From Crossaster papposus (lineage: Eukaryota; Echinodermata; Asteroidea; Velatida; Solasteridae), in the NCBI GenBank assembly GCA_037893245.1, contig JBAIAA010000077.1:372001-436000 (forward strand): a stretch of DNA of 64,000 nucleotides, read 5' to 3'. Under the pieces are notes generated by a model that was not told where the DNA came from, ran no database searches, and was given only the letters and a program-made list of their open reading frames with translations. A program made the position numbers and the translations under genes. How positions within the stretch are numbered: position 1 is the first letter of the stretch; the number at the start of each line of letters is the position of its first letter. Shown here piece after piece: positions 11,945 through 22,052 of the stretch.

Positions 11945-13062
11945 CAAGGTTAACTTTACGTGGCCATGCTATAGCATGGGTTCAATGTGTACTCTTTGAC
12001 AGCGTCTCTGATTGGATCTTTAGTTTGACAGGTCTATATAATGTCCAATTGAAATCATTGTACCATCACGACAACGGACATTTTATTAGTATTCCAGGCG
12101 TGCAAGAACCTTTTTAAAAGAACGTGTAGTTCGTGAGTTACAGCAGCAAACAAAAAGCGACCACCCTCAAAATGGGTATAAAACTTGCCGCTACACACAC
12201 AAAATGTAAAAAAAAGAAAGATTCAATGGGATTTTGACAGGTTTGTTTAAAGGCCAAACAAATAACAATGTGTACGTTTATTTGAGCTAATACACTGAAG
12301 TTACATATCCCGAAGGAACCTAACGAATATTTTGAGGAGTTTTCGAGTTATGACGTTGTATGTGTGTAAAACACTGTATTTTCAGACCATTTAGACTACG
12401 TTTTGTTGCTTTTTCGTCCGCGGTCCTTAAGTTAACACAACAAATCGATATGCGAGATATTGTGACGTAGTGTCAGCACCGTCAGTACGTGAAGCCCGAT
12501 CGATAGCGGCTCTGCAGTCTGCACGCGCATGTACGTTTGTTTATGGTGTAAATCGAGGTGTTTCTTTTGTTCCTCTCGATAATTTCCTTTGTTTGTACAC
12601 TAACGTTTTTTCGATGGCTCCCATTGGTTTTGTACACGAATCTCAATCGAGGACGTCCTCGATTCTAACCCCAACCCCAACACCGATTCACCTTCTCGTC
12701 GCCAGGCATGTGTCCTCCATTATACACTATAAACAAACGCACACATGCAAGTGAACCCTTTTGTGTACGGCATATTGTATACATAATGTGTACCGTACAT
12801 GTGAAAGTGGGCTCAAAATCATACGGAGAAGGACCTGATGCCATAATTACTTTCTTCCTACGTTCCTACGTCAGAAAATTAATTTGTATATCTTCCTCAT
12901 GTACTACTAGTAATAGAGTTCATAAACCGAAAGAAAAGGAAAAATACAACAATGATTTGGTGAACATATTGGGATGGTAGAGCATTGGAACTCGCTAATG
13001 AGAAACGCCAAAAAAAGAGAATATTTAAAAACTTAGATTGGCCGTCAAATTGGTGTTTTTTT
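11945..13062. repeat. Repeat-rich interior including the split duplication
   Basis: The second copy of the 11005-11180 repeat lies at 12455-12535 and 12748-12850, split by about 200 bp containing TTTTGTACACGAATC and a CGAGGACGTCCTCG palindrome at 12649. No gene is supported. Confidence 0.5.
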
Positions 13063-13063
13063 T

Positions 13064-13455
13064 GACTAAACAGTCTTGTTCGATTGCCAAATTTTGGAAC
13101 ACAATTTAGTATGTCATTTGGTCGGTACTCAATCGACCGATAAAGCAAAGCTACAAATCAGCCTGGCGTCCTACAAATTGCGTCTCAACGGAAAACAATG
13201 TTTCCTCTTGGGGCCAAGTTCAGTATTTGCATGCACTAATCAAGTGATACATTGTACTCGACTAAACAGACTTGTTTGATTGCCAAATAAGTTTGGAACA
13301 CAATTCACTATGTCCTTCGGTACTCAATCGGTCAATAATGCAAAGCTACAAATTAGCTTGACGTCTTACAAATTGCGTCTTGACGGAAAACAAAAGTTGT
13401 CTCTTTGGGGCCAAGTTCAGTATTTGCATGCACTAATCAAGTGATACTCGATTTG
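13064..13455 (+). repeat. Two tandem units of about 196 bp
   Basis: Unit 1 starts GACTAAACAGTCTTGTTCGA at 13064 and unit 2 starts GACTAAACAGACTTGTTTGA at 13260. Both end with GTTCAGTATTTGCATGCACT and AATCAAGTGATAC. Differences are scattered substitutions and short indels. Confidence 0.75.
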
Positions 13456-13566
13456 CAAGAATCGAGATCCCAGGGAAAGAATTCCGTTTAAATTTACGGG
13501 GTGTGTTGGTACAATCAAATCTGGGGTTCAAATTGCCGTGATGGGTGTGATTCATACGGTGAAAAA

Positions 13567-14012
13567 TTAGCCTATTGACTTACGAATTGCATAATAACAA
13601 AACTGTTCTGTCTTGGCGGCGGTCGACTTTCCGGCTTTGCGAAGATGTTTCTCGTCTTCAAAGTCTTCAGTCAGATTGTCGGCGACATATTCCTTGACGG
13701 TAGAACAGCCGCGAGGGGATCTGTCGGGCAACTTGATAAGCTTTTGTCGTTTCTTTACCAGATCCAAATCTTTAGTAAGGCTGTCATTGGCAGAATTGTC
13801 GTCGTCGTCCTCTGTAGACCCAATGCCGATTCGATGAAGTCTTTAACTTTTCAGAGTGCTCAAATTGTTCGCGGTTGCCGTCGCTCTTGAGAGGCGTCGA
13901 ATTCTCCGACGGTTTCCGTTTCTTATTGGTTGGAGCTATCTTCTTCTTGAGAGAATTAATTGCCGACAGTATATCGCTATTGCTGGTCTGTTGGTCGTGC
14001 GTACTTTTTTAT
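13567..14012 (-). pseudogene. Broken minus-strand gene for a Lys-rich/acidic protein
   Basis: On the minus strand the frame opens near 14012 and reads SNSDILSAINSLKKKIAPTN and KKRKPSENS, a basic stretch like a nuclear localisation signal. Near 13830 it shifts by one base into a second frame reading GSTEDDDDNSANDSLTK, then KRQKLIKLPDRSP, STVKEYVADNL and EDFEDEKHLRKAGK, ending at 13567. The charge pattern continuing across the shift argues for real coding sequence. The TVKEYVADNL/DEKHLRKA style recalls proteins found beside recombinases in cnidarian and echinoderm mobile elements, but that is from memory of the style only. Function unknown. Confidence 0.5.
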
Positions 14013-14048
14013 ACACGAACGCGCGTCCGTACTATTTTCTTGTATTTC

Positions 14049-14326
14049 GCTTGTATTTCGTGTATACCCCCAAGCTGTTTTGGTTTTACGGCTTTATATG
14101 TTCACACAGCCCTTTTTCATAGGTCAGAGACCCAGAAACCAGCTGATGCTGTTTAATAAGGCAAGACAACAATAGTACGATTGATTGCTTGAAAGAGAAA
14201 TTCAGACCTCAAAAAGCTGCGACGACGTGCCGCCATATGGTTTATACACAACCAAATTTGATAGTCGCTTGTATTTCGTGTATACCCCCAAGCTGTTTTT
14301 GTTTTACGGCTTTATATGTTCAAACA
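14049..14326 (+). repeat. Direct repeat, about 58 bp, spaced 217 bp
   Basis: CGCTTGTATTTCGTGTATAC followed by CCCCAAGCTGTTTTGGTTTT and GGCTTTATATGTTC occurs at 14049 and again at 14266. Confidence 0.7.
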
Positions 14327-15504
14327 TTATTCGGCATGCTTTGAACTAGGAATACATGTAACATGATTTTTTTGACATTTGACCTTTAGCTTTTTTACGG
14401 CAAAGCGACTATCAGAAATAGTACGGTGGCACGTCGAAGGGTTAAGTTCTCTTAATTAAAAATTAATGTCCACACTATTTTAATGGTGGCATCCAAACAT
14501 CCCCAAACATCACTTATGTATTACAAACAGGTCTGTGATAATGAAAGAAATCATACACTGGTAATGATGCACAACTTGAGTGTGGAACTGAGTCTTTAAT
14601 GGACTTTCTTAGTTTTAATCAAAGTTAGGGACATACCATTAGACTTCCCGGGAAGGTGCTGGATTTCCAGTGAAGGGGCTGGATTTCCAGTGAAGGGGCT
14701 GGAAGTTTAAAAAAAGTATTGTCAAACTACATAAGTATTTTGATTAGAGAATACAAATAGGCCTACATCAATCTTACAAACGTTAATTTTGTGACACAAT
14801 TATAAACTGTGTGTTTTTGTGTGTAATCGATAACAAGATTATATAATTCTGGTTAAAGGTTAAAGGTTAAAGGTTAAAATTCAACCTTACTGTAATGGTA
14901 AAAGTATTATGATAACCCACGTTTAAAAAATAAATACAACATTATAACACTATTTTGAGATATTTGGCATATTTTAGTCTAGAATGTCTTTATTTTCTTT
15001 GTTTTTTTACCCCTATTTTAATAATACTGATCAAACTACAGTCCAAATCAACGAAAACTATTTTTTCCTGGTAGTACATTGTTTAAAGATATGAATTACA
15101 CCAATATCACACACACACACAAAATGTTTTTTAGCCAAAACAATCTTTTCATATTTGTCACCCCCCCCCCCCCCCCCTCAAATTAATCCTTACTAAATAA
15201 ATAGACTTGATTTAGCATGGGTGACTGCTTGTACGAAAAAATGCCCACATAAATGTTTTTGAAGGCCTTTTTGTGCCATGGCTGGCTGTCTGATATGTGT
15301 ATTGGGTTTTCAGTCCCTGCCTGACTCCGTGTGTTTTCCCAAGGATATTTTTCTGGGGTTTTCCTCCCACCTCTAAAACTGTACCTTCTTCTCATTGTCT
15401 TCTCTCTACAGGTTTCTTAAGGCTTGCGAGCTTCAGTGCCTTTGGCGCTTTGGGGGATCCCTGGTTTCATTACCAGAAATATATAATAATAATAATAATA
15501 GACT
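14327..15504. other. Interior of the fold-back element, simple repeats only
   Basis: Short tandem words occur: GGCTGGATTTCCAGTGAAGG twice near 14658-14700, TTAAAGG three times near 14855, a CA run at 15110, a C run at 15162-15178 and (TAA)n at 15483-15500. No gene is seen. Confidence 0.5.
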
Positions 15505-15937
15505 AGGCGCACGGCGCACCCCGGAACAAATGAACAAATCGGTCTTGGAGCAAGACTAGCCAAAACCTAGCTTGCTGAAAAACAATTTGCGTCAAAATGT
15601 ATGTCTGGTCATGAAATTTGACGTCATATTTGACGTCAATATTCGCGACTTTGGGGGCAAGTCGCGAAATTTGACGTCAATTTTGACGTCAATATTCACG
15701 ACTTTGGGGCAAGTCGTGAAATCTTTCGTCAATATTGACCTCAATATTCGCGACTTTGGGGCAAGTTGTGAATATCGACGTCAAATTGGACGTCTATATT
15801 CGCGACTTTTGGGGAAAATCGTGAAATTTGACGTCAATATTGACGTCAATATTTGCGAATTAAGGGAAAGTCGTGAAATTTGTCGTGAATATCGACGTCA
15901 ATATTCACGATATGCGTGTCCCTTGGAGGCCACCATA
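15505..15937 (-). repeat. Right inverted arm of the fold-back element
   Basis: Mirror of the left arm. It starts with CGCACGGCGCACCCCGG and GGTCTTGGAGCAAGACTAGC, then carries about eight alternating words of the type TTTGACGTCAATATTCGCGA and CTTTGGGGCAAGTCGTGAA, and ends TCCCTTGGAGGCCACCATA. The repeats happen to keep one plus-strand frame open over 15572-15982; it is a repeat translation and not a gene. Confidence 0.7.
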
Positions 15938-15943
15938 GAAACA
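15938..15943 (+). repeat. Target-site duplication, right copy
   Basis: GAAACA directly follows the terminal GGCCACCATA and equals the 6-mer at 7220-7225. Confidence 0.6.
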
Positions 15944-16389
15944 GGAAAGAATCACAAAATAGAAACTAAGAGGAATCAATAGATAATACCGTAGAGAAAA
16001 CGACAAGAGGACAGGAGGCATGATAAGTGATATTATAAGATCATAAGATAAGGAAAAGCTATGCTACATAAGAGGAGATTAAGGTTTTTCATTAAGTGGA
16101 TTTTGACTGTGCTCAAGAAGATTGACTTCCTGATCGTCTCGTAGATATAATTCCATAAGCGATGTCCATAGTATTTAAGGGTAATCATGGAAAAAGTAGT
16201 GCGGGTAAAAGACAAGAAAAGATTATTGCAAGACCTTGTAAAGTGAATGTGTGTTTCGTGTATTGTGGTGAAATATTTGAGGTAGAAGACCGTTATTATA
16301 CTTATACATGAACAGACCTGTTTGAAGTGTTTCAATGTCAAAGAGTGTTTAGATGTGCGAAGAGTGGTGCAGTGAGTTAGTATTTCATA
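15944..16389. other. Spacer without recognised features
   Basis: No gene is seen; a minus-strand frame of 102 codons at 16033-16341 has no recognisable motif. Confidence 0.35.
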
Positions 16390-16860
16390 CGCACTGTGGA
16401 CCTCCAGGCAATAATAACGTCCATAGGATGCGGGAAGAGGTTACAGTTTGTGGACTTGGACAGGTCCACGGTCCGTTTTGCCCTCTATGAAAAAGAGCTT
16501 TAGTTGAAAAAGGGGTTAGGGTTATATATATATATAAAAGGTAAGAGGAACAGCTGATGAGAGGCCCAAAATCAACATTTGAGGGAACATATTTTTGGGG
16601 GAAGCGAGAAAAATGAGTATTTAGCCAACGTTTTCTTGACTACACGAAGACAAAGGAATGTCCACCGTACGTATGAAAGGTAAAGCTGTTGATGTTTCCG
16701 GGGTTGAGAGTTTGTGCCAATTCGGATGAGTTTAACGTGGTCATGCTTGTGCGTGCCCAGACTGTATTGCAATAACTTAGATATGGTAAGATGAGTGTGT
16801 TATGCAGGGTGAAAAGTGTTGAAGAAGGAAGAAAATGACGAGGTTTGGACAGCATACTAA
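16390..16860 (-). pseudogene. LINE fragment: RT C-terminal piece plus tail repeated at 49.6 kb
   Basis: The minus strand at 16640-16855 reads LHNTLILPYLSYCNTVWA preceded by KPRHFLPSSTL, a conserved segment just after the RT palm in many LINEs. It then loses frame. The part at 16430-16680 is closely similar to 49590-49810 (both contain GTGGACTTGGACAGGTCCAC, AAAGAGCTTTAG, GGAACAGCTGA and CACGAAGACAAAGGAATGTC), so both loci carry pieces of one dispersed family. Confidence 0.6.
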
Positions 16861-19390
16861 TATTCCGGGAGATGACATTTGTTCTTCGGAAAGCTTGCTG
16901 ATTGGCAGAATTAAAGTTTTTTAATAAACAAATCGGGTCAGGTACTGACTGTAAATCTGATCCTTTTCAACATTATGATTAAAGAAAATGATCAGAAAAA
17001 TCAATTTTTATATTAAAAGAGGCTGCTTTTCTATCTACTCTTTTCGTCAAAAATAGTATCGATCAAATAATACAAGAACATAATCAAGCACATTCGGAGT
17101 ACCAGCTTAACTGCCATATATTAAGATAGATTGGTATGAATAAAGCTGCCTAATAATGACACTGGACAATAAAGACTTTTGTTTTAAACATTGTTTTGCT
17201 TGACAAACAGAACATTGAATAAATCAAGCTTTAAAGACAGAAGCACTTGGCAAGCACTCAGGCGAGTATTTTCCAATTTCCCAATAAGCACTTTTATAGT
17301 GCAGACAATATCCTGTCATCATTCACAAGACTAACAGTTCCAGAGCGAAAGTTGATTTTGACGTGTAGCGTTGGTCTTTCCTGTTTTTTAGATTGATATT
17401 CCAGACTAGATTTGAGTTGGGCGTGAGCCAACCTCTGATAAGTCCAGCGTAGCTTGCTACCCAAACGGCTGCCGTCCAGAAACTGGGCACCCAAACGCAG
17501 TGCGATGCGCACGTACAAACGAACCGCAAAAGAAATGACCGCAATCTATCACCGCTCTGATCCCGTCGCCGGAAAGATCCTCAAATTGATAGTTCTCGTA
17601 GATTTTCATTAAGAAACTATCTGAAAGACATCTCAACAATGTGGGTGACGAAATAAGTTTTCATATTTTAGAAATTAATTTAGAAAAGTAGTAAACAAAA
17701 TCACCAAACACAGTAGCCCTTCAGGACCACGTCCGTTAATCACGCATCACGCCCTAACTTCGAAGGGTATAATGCAAACTAAATATCTCTTGGAGGACAA
17801 TTATAAAATGAAAGCACGCCATCTTCATGAGAAAAATGAAATTCTATAGGCTTATTATCAAAATTAGTTTGGTTACCGATCTAAAATTACCTCCCCGGCC
17901 CCATTCGACGAAGCTATTCAGTGTGAGCTGTGCTTGCGTTTTACAAAGCGTTGCAGTCCACCCCATCTAAATGGACGTGTCTCTAAACAATAGTGTTCTA
18001 AAAAAGAAAACAAATGTAGGGAAACAACCAACTTCGCAAATTTTTGTATGAACTGATTAAATCTTCACCTTGGCCGAGGTTATTCTTGGAGTAATTGAGC
18101 TCACTCACCTTCAAAAGGAAGTAGATATTGACATTGGACACTGGGAATAATCAATTTGCCGCGAGAGCGGAAGAAATTAAACTGATCAGAAATCATTCAT
18201 TCATTCATTCATTCATTATTCGTTCTTTGTGCCACATTTTCTTATTACATTAGAATGCAAGTTCTATATGAGAATAATTATTCGATTTTCGAAATACTGA
18301 TGTAGTCACATTCTTTTTTTAATTTTCAGAACAGTCTGATATAAATTCTGAAGAAGCACAGACACCGAGACCAATGTAAACAAGATATAGTAATATTAAG
18401 AAGACAATCAAAAAGATAAAATTCAAATAAGACAAAAACACTAACAGAGACCATGCAAACAAGAAGAGGGAGAGAGAAAAATAAAGAAGGGAGACAATGT
18501 TTTTTGACAGATGAGAGCAAATCCGAATTTTCTAAAGACATGTCTCATCCAACTTAAGCAATAACCTAAAGCAATAACGGGATAGAGTAAAGGACAATCA
18601 AATTGTGGCTGTCAATTTAAGTGCACTTTTGAAAATCTAAAATACATGTAGACTCGTGGAATCGAAACACTCGTACAAAGATGGAAAATTATAAAATAAT
18701 GTTGTGGCGGTCATTGGGTAAAAACCTTTAACTTAAAAAAAGACTAAAATGTTTTTTTGGCGCACAAACTTGAAAGACTTATTTTTTCATTTACAGACAA
18801 ATCTAAAATGACCGTTGATAAGAATTGTTGAAATATTAATCTAAACAACCTGTATAAAATCTGCAATCCATCGGATGTATAGGTAGTTAAATCTTTACGT
18901 CGTTTAATTGTTTCGTTCGCACGCAAGTACGCGATGTGATAACAAACGTGAAGGATGTGAATTAGGTCTTAAGTAAAATTGTTTTTTAGTTTTTAATTTT
19001 TGTGGGTGGAATGCCAATATTAATTAAAACATGAATGTTTTTCGGGGGAGAGTACACTTATACATTATTCAGTCAAAAATACAGCAAGACTAAGGGCATG
19101 CCCGTGTAAAATACCCATAAAAGGGTCACGGAGGGGTCCGGAAGCGCAAAAACAAAATGGCGTACGTTCAGACTCCTTTGCCGAGGGTCCCCGATTGTCA
19201 TTCGTGTACAAAACATATGGTTTCCTCTTCCGAAAAAATGTACGTGAACAGACGTATCCCCATACTGCGGTTTGGGCACTGGCGCCAGGACATGATATAC
19301 AAGACTTTTTATATACATTTCTGTGTTTTGGGTTTTTTCTTTTTAAACGTGTAGTTACTTTTAACGTTGATTATTATTTTGTAGTAGCTT
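16861..19390. other. Long stretch with no gene recognised
   Basis: An (ATTC)n microsatellite lies at about 18190-18220. Minus-strand frames at 17294-17639 (60-74 codons) show no motif. I looked here for the missing upstream ectodomain exons of the receptor cyclase on the plus strand and found none I could support. Confidence 0.4.
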
Positions 19391-19625
19391 AATGCTTAAT
19401 TTGTCTCTATTTTCTCAACCAAAATTTGTGTTTGTGTCTGCCTGTTTTTGATCTAGCCTGTTTTTGATCTAGCCTGTTTTGCACAATTTATTTGACAGGT
19501 ACTTTTTTTTCGATTTTGTTTACAATTATAACTTGTTATTTCTGTGAAGCGCCTTGAGCGTCAAATTTTGACGGATTTTGCGCTATACAAGAATTAGTTG
19601 TTATTATTATTGTTATTGTTATTAT
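19391..19625 (+). repeat. Probable LINE 3' tail ending in TTATTATTG microsatellite
   Basis: GTGAAGCGCCTTGAGCGT...TTTGCGCTATACAAGAATT followed by a TTATTATTATTG run is the typical 3' end layout of several invertebrate LINEs. A related GTATAGCGCCAAATTACC word stands at the tail of the minus-strand LINE at 44.36 kb. Confidence 0.45.
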
Positions 19626-19942
19626 GTACAAATAAAAGAGGACTAACGGAATTTCGGATTTAGGTCCCCGACTGGGGGTAAATACAGATTTGTCTGTGTG
19701 GTTTTGAGTTTGTATATGCATTCAAATAGTGGACGTAGAACAATAGAGAACAATAGGGTCCTCGATTGACAGGAAGTCCACGATTGAAAACCGCGTACAA
19801 AACCTATGGGAACAATTTTGTACACGATAACAAAGCGATATCTCTACAAGGATACACATTTTAGAACGTGTGTTGAAGAATTGTTAATCTGACACGAATC
19901 ATCAAAGTATTACCGAGTGTGTTTATTTCCTTACCTCTACAG

Positions 19943-20078
19943 TACAACTTCTTCACAAGTGCCTTTCATGACATCATTATCTTGTTTTCTCTCGCCGTCA
20001 ACGAGACTTTGAGCGAGAATGGCAATTTGTCCGACGGATACACACTGACTAGGAAGATGTGGAACAGGACATTTGAAG
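19943..20078 (+). CDS. Receptor guanylate cyclase exon: ectodomain
   Basis: Acceptor CCTCTACAG, donor GAAG|GTAGG. It reads YNFFTSAFHDIIILFSLAVN and NETLSENGNLSDG, ending MWNRTFEG, the hallmark of the membrane-proximal lobe of the ANF-receptor fold. NET and NRT are possible N-glycosylation sites. 136 nt; ends one base into a Gly codon completed by the next exon. Confidence 0.88.
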
Positions 20079-20616
20079 GTAGGACAACCCTAAAAAAACA
20101 GAAACAAAAACAAATTTGTGTTGATTGTCACCGAATGGGGAACTAAAAAAAACAACCATGAACATCGGTCCGCTGTTCTTGCTGAAAAGACATTTCTATA
20201 GGATTCTTCTTTCAAGCACATTATTGTCAAACCCAAACTGATTTTGTAGAGTAATTCCATATTAAGTAAATTAATTTATTGTCCCACTCAAGACATGATA
20301 TTTATATATAATGCTATAATAATGCTATAATGCTAGACAAATAGCCATTTACAAAATTAAATTAAATAGCGAGTCAAAGGGGAATCAACTTGCTGCATTG
20401 CTGATCATTCTTTGTTAAGACCATAACCATCTCAAATCCATCAAAATACATCTGTCATTTTGGCAGTCTTTGGTGGATTATAATTGACTTGGGCTGGGGG
20501 ATTCTTATTGATTCTGTCCATTGATTGATTTTGTACCGCTTTACAATAGCTGTTTTGGAGTAAATGCCAAAACAGCTCATTATATTTACAATTCCCTTGG
20601 TGTCTTTTTTTCCTAG

Positions 20617-20711
20617 GTATTTCTGGCCTGGTCACAGTAAATGAGAATGGTGATCGTGATGCCGACTACTCGCTGTGGGACATGACGGACCCTGTAAACG
20701 GAAAATCCACG
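20617..20711 (+). CDS. Receptor guanylate cyclase exon: ectodomain
   Basis: Acceptor TTTTTTCCTAG, donor CACG|GTAATT. It completes the Gly codon and reads GISGLVTVNENGDRDADYSL then WDMTDPVNGKST. This matches the NGDR-x-(D/T)-(D/F)-(F/Y)-S-L-WDM segment of GC-A-type ectodomains. 95 nt, ends in phase 0. Confidence 0.9.
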
Positions 20712-21607
20712 GTAATTAAAAGCAGAAGCGGCGATTTTGCTTCACCGCCCCCCCCCCCCCCCCCCCAAACCCCCGCCCCCTTCCACGCCCCTGCCCCAAC
20801 GCGTCACCACCCTGCCCATCCCATCGTATTATGTTCAACGAGAAAGAATAACCAGGCATGAGATTTGTCTGACTTTTATCTGAATTCAGCCTTTGTGTAC
20901 ACACATATATGCAGCTTTTAGACATTTCATCAATGTTCAGACATTTGTCTAAATTATCAATCTCATCCCTGAAATAACGACGATTCAAGTCGGCAAGACA
21001 AGACAAATACAATGTCCATTCGTCTGCTGTTGGCTGAATAAACATTGCATACGTCCCGTTGCTATGCTCTGCCGCATGAAGTTTTTGTTCCCCCTTTTTT
21101 TTCTTCCCTTGTTTAGATGCAAGAATGGCGTCGAAGCACTTGCGCATACCCTTGGCGACTTTTATTAACGAAATTAAAATACTAACAATAACATTGTAGT
21201 CAAAGGGCTTATGGGGTACATGAGCATCCGTTTGTGTACACTCTTTGAAATGTTCAGGACAAATGAAGCAAGATATAAGACTGAAGGACACCCCCCCCCC
21301 CCCCCCTCCCTCCTTTGTGGTTGCCATTGTGCTTGCGGAATGTTGTAGTTTCTAAGGGACATTTTGTTCAGTTTTTATTTTTTATTTGTTTGTGGGGGGG
21401 GGGGGGGGGGGGGGGTGTTAGGTAACAATAGTTTAGAGAGTGTATAATTAACTAACTGCAAACAGTCTTGATAAACCACTCTGCTTTTGAGATTACGTTG
21501 CCATTTTTTCAGTACATAATGAGCACGACAAAGATGTCTGGCCCGCCAACAGATAGATGGTTGAAGAAGACACAATAAAAAAACCAGGGGGGAGGGGACA
21601 TAAATTG
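20712..21607. other. Intron 2 proximal part: C/G runs, possible minus-strand ORF, end of tandem-array unit
   Basis: A minus-strand frame of 203 codons (21327-20716) is bounded by C-runs that translate as poly-Gly. Its centre reads EWTLYLSCLADLNRRYF and EIDNLDKCLNIDEMSKSC, which could be coding, but no family is recognised and it has no supporting context. A G run lies at 21396-21416. From about 21526 the text matches the end of the tandem-array unit seen at 22890 and 24426. Confidence 0.3.
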
Positions 21608-21867
21608 CTAAAGAAATAATTTGAATGCCTTGAAACTAAATTGAATGCCCAAATTTTGAATTTGAAACACGGCAAAAAATGGAGAAGCAAAATCGCTCTA
21701 ATTCGAACGCAAATTGGCTGCTCATTTGCCGAAATTGACCGGGAAAACCTATATTATTAATTGATCTAATATTTTCCGAGTGAATTGATTAAATAACGAG
21801 AAGAGAACGCGGCAATCATTACATGTCTCCACGTATAGTTTCATTATTGTTCGCCGTATACGTCTAA

Positions 21868-22052
21868 AGGCCGGTTCATACTTTCACGCGAAAGCGAATG
21901 CGATACGAATTTGACGTCACAAAGCATTTGCTGCGAATATTCGCCTAAGTTAAAATGTGTTCAACTTTTGCGATTTCGCATCGGGAGAAAACTCGCCCTG
22001 ACGTCACAAATTCGCGTTCACATTTGCTTTCGCGCTGACTATGAACCGGCCT
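21868..22052 (+). mobile_element. 185-bp MITE with 3-bp TAA target duplication
   Basis: The ends are AGGCCGGTTCATA and TATGAACCGGCCT, flanked by TAA at 21865-21867 and 22053-22055. The matching position in array unit 2 (about 23645) reads GTCTAAAGCG with a single TAA and no insert, which is a natural empty site. A 3-bp TAA duplication fits PIF/Harbinger-type MITEs. Confidence 0.8.

Larger units (their letters stand above)
7226..15937. mobile_element. 8.7-kb fold-back-like element with long inverted arms
   Basis: The ends are TATGGTGGCC and its reverse complement GGCCACCATA, bounded by a 6-bp duplication GAAACA. The arms (about 7226-7490 and 15505-15937) are inverted copies. Both contain outward GTCGCGAATATTGACGTC-type subrepeats, then GGCTAGTCTTGCTCCAAGAC, then a GC-rich C/G-GGCGT-type segment. 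The right arm is longer because it carries more subrepeats. Long TIRs made of subrepeats resemble Foldback-type elements. No transposase was recognised. The interior holds several smaller repeats and one broken minus-strand gene, so it is probably a composite or a non-autonomous element carrying passengers. Confidence 0.6.

Noticed and set aside
7220-15943. Reading the two palindromic arms as a CRISPR-like array
   Set aside because: The repeats have no regular spacers, lie in opposite orientation at element ends, and the genome is eukaryotic.
15572-15982. 136-codon plus-strand ORF
   Set aside because: It is the translation of the GACGTCAATATT subrepeats in the right arm; the left arm gives a similar peptide on the other strand.
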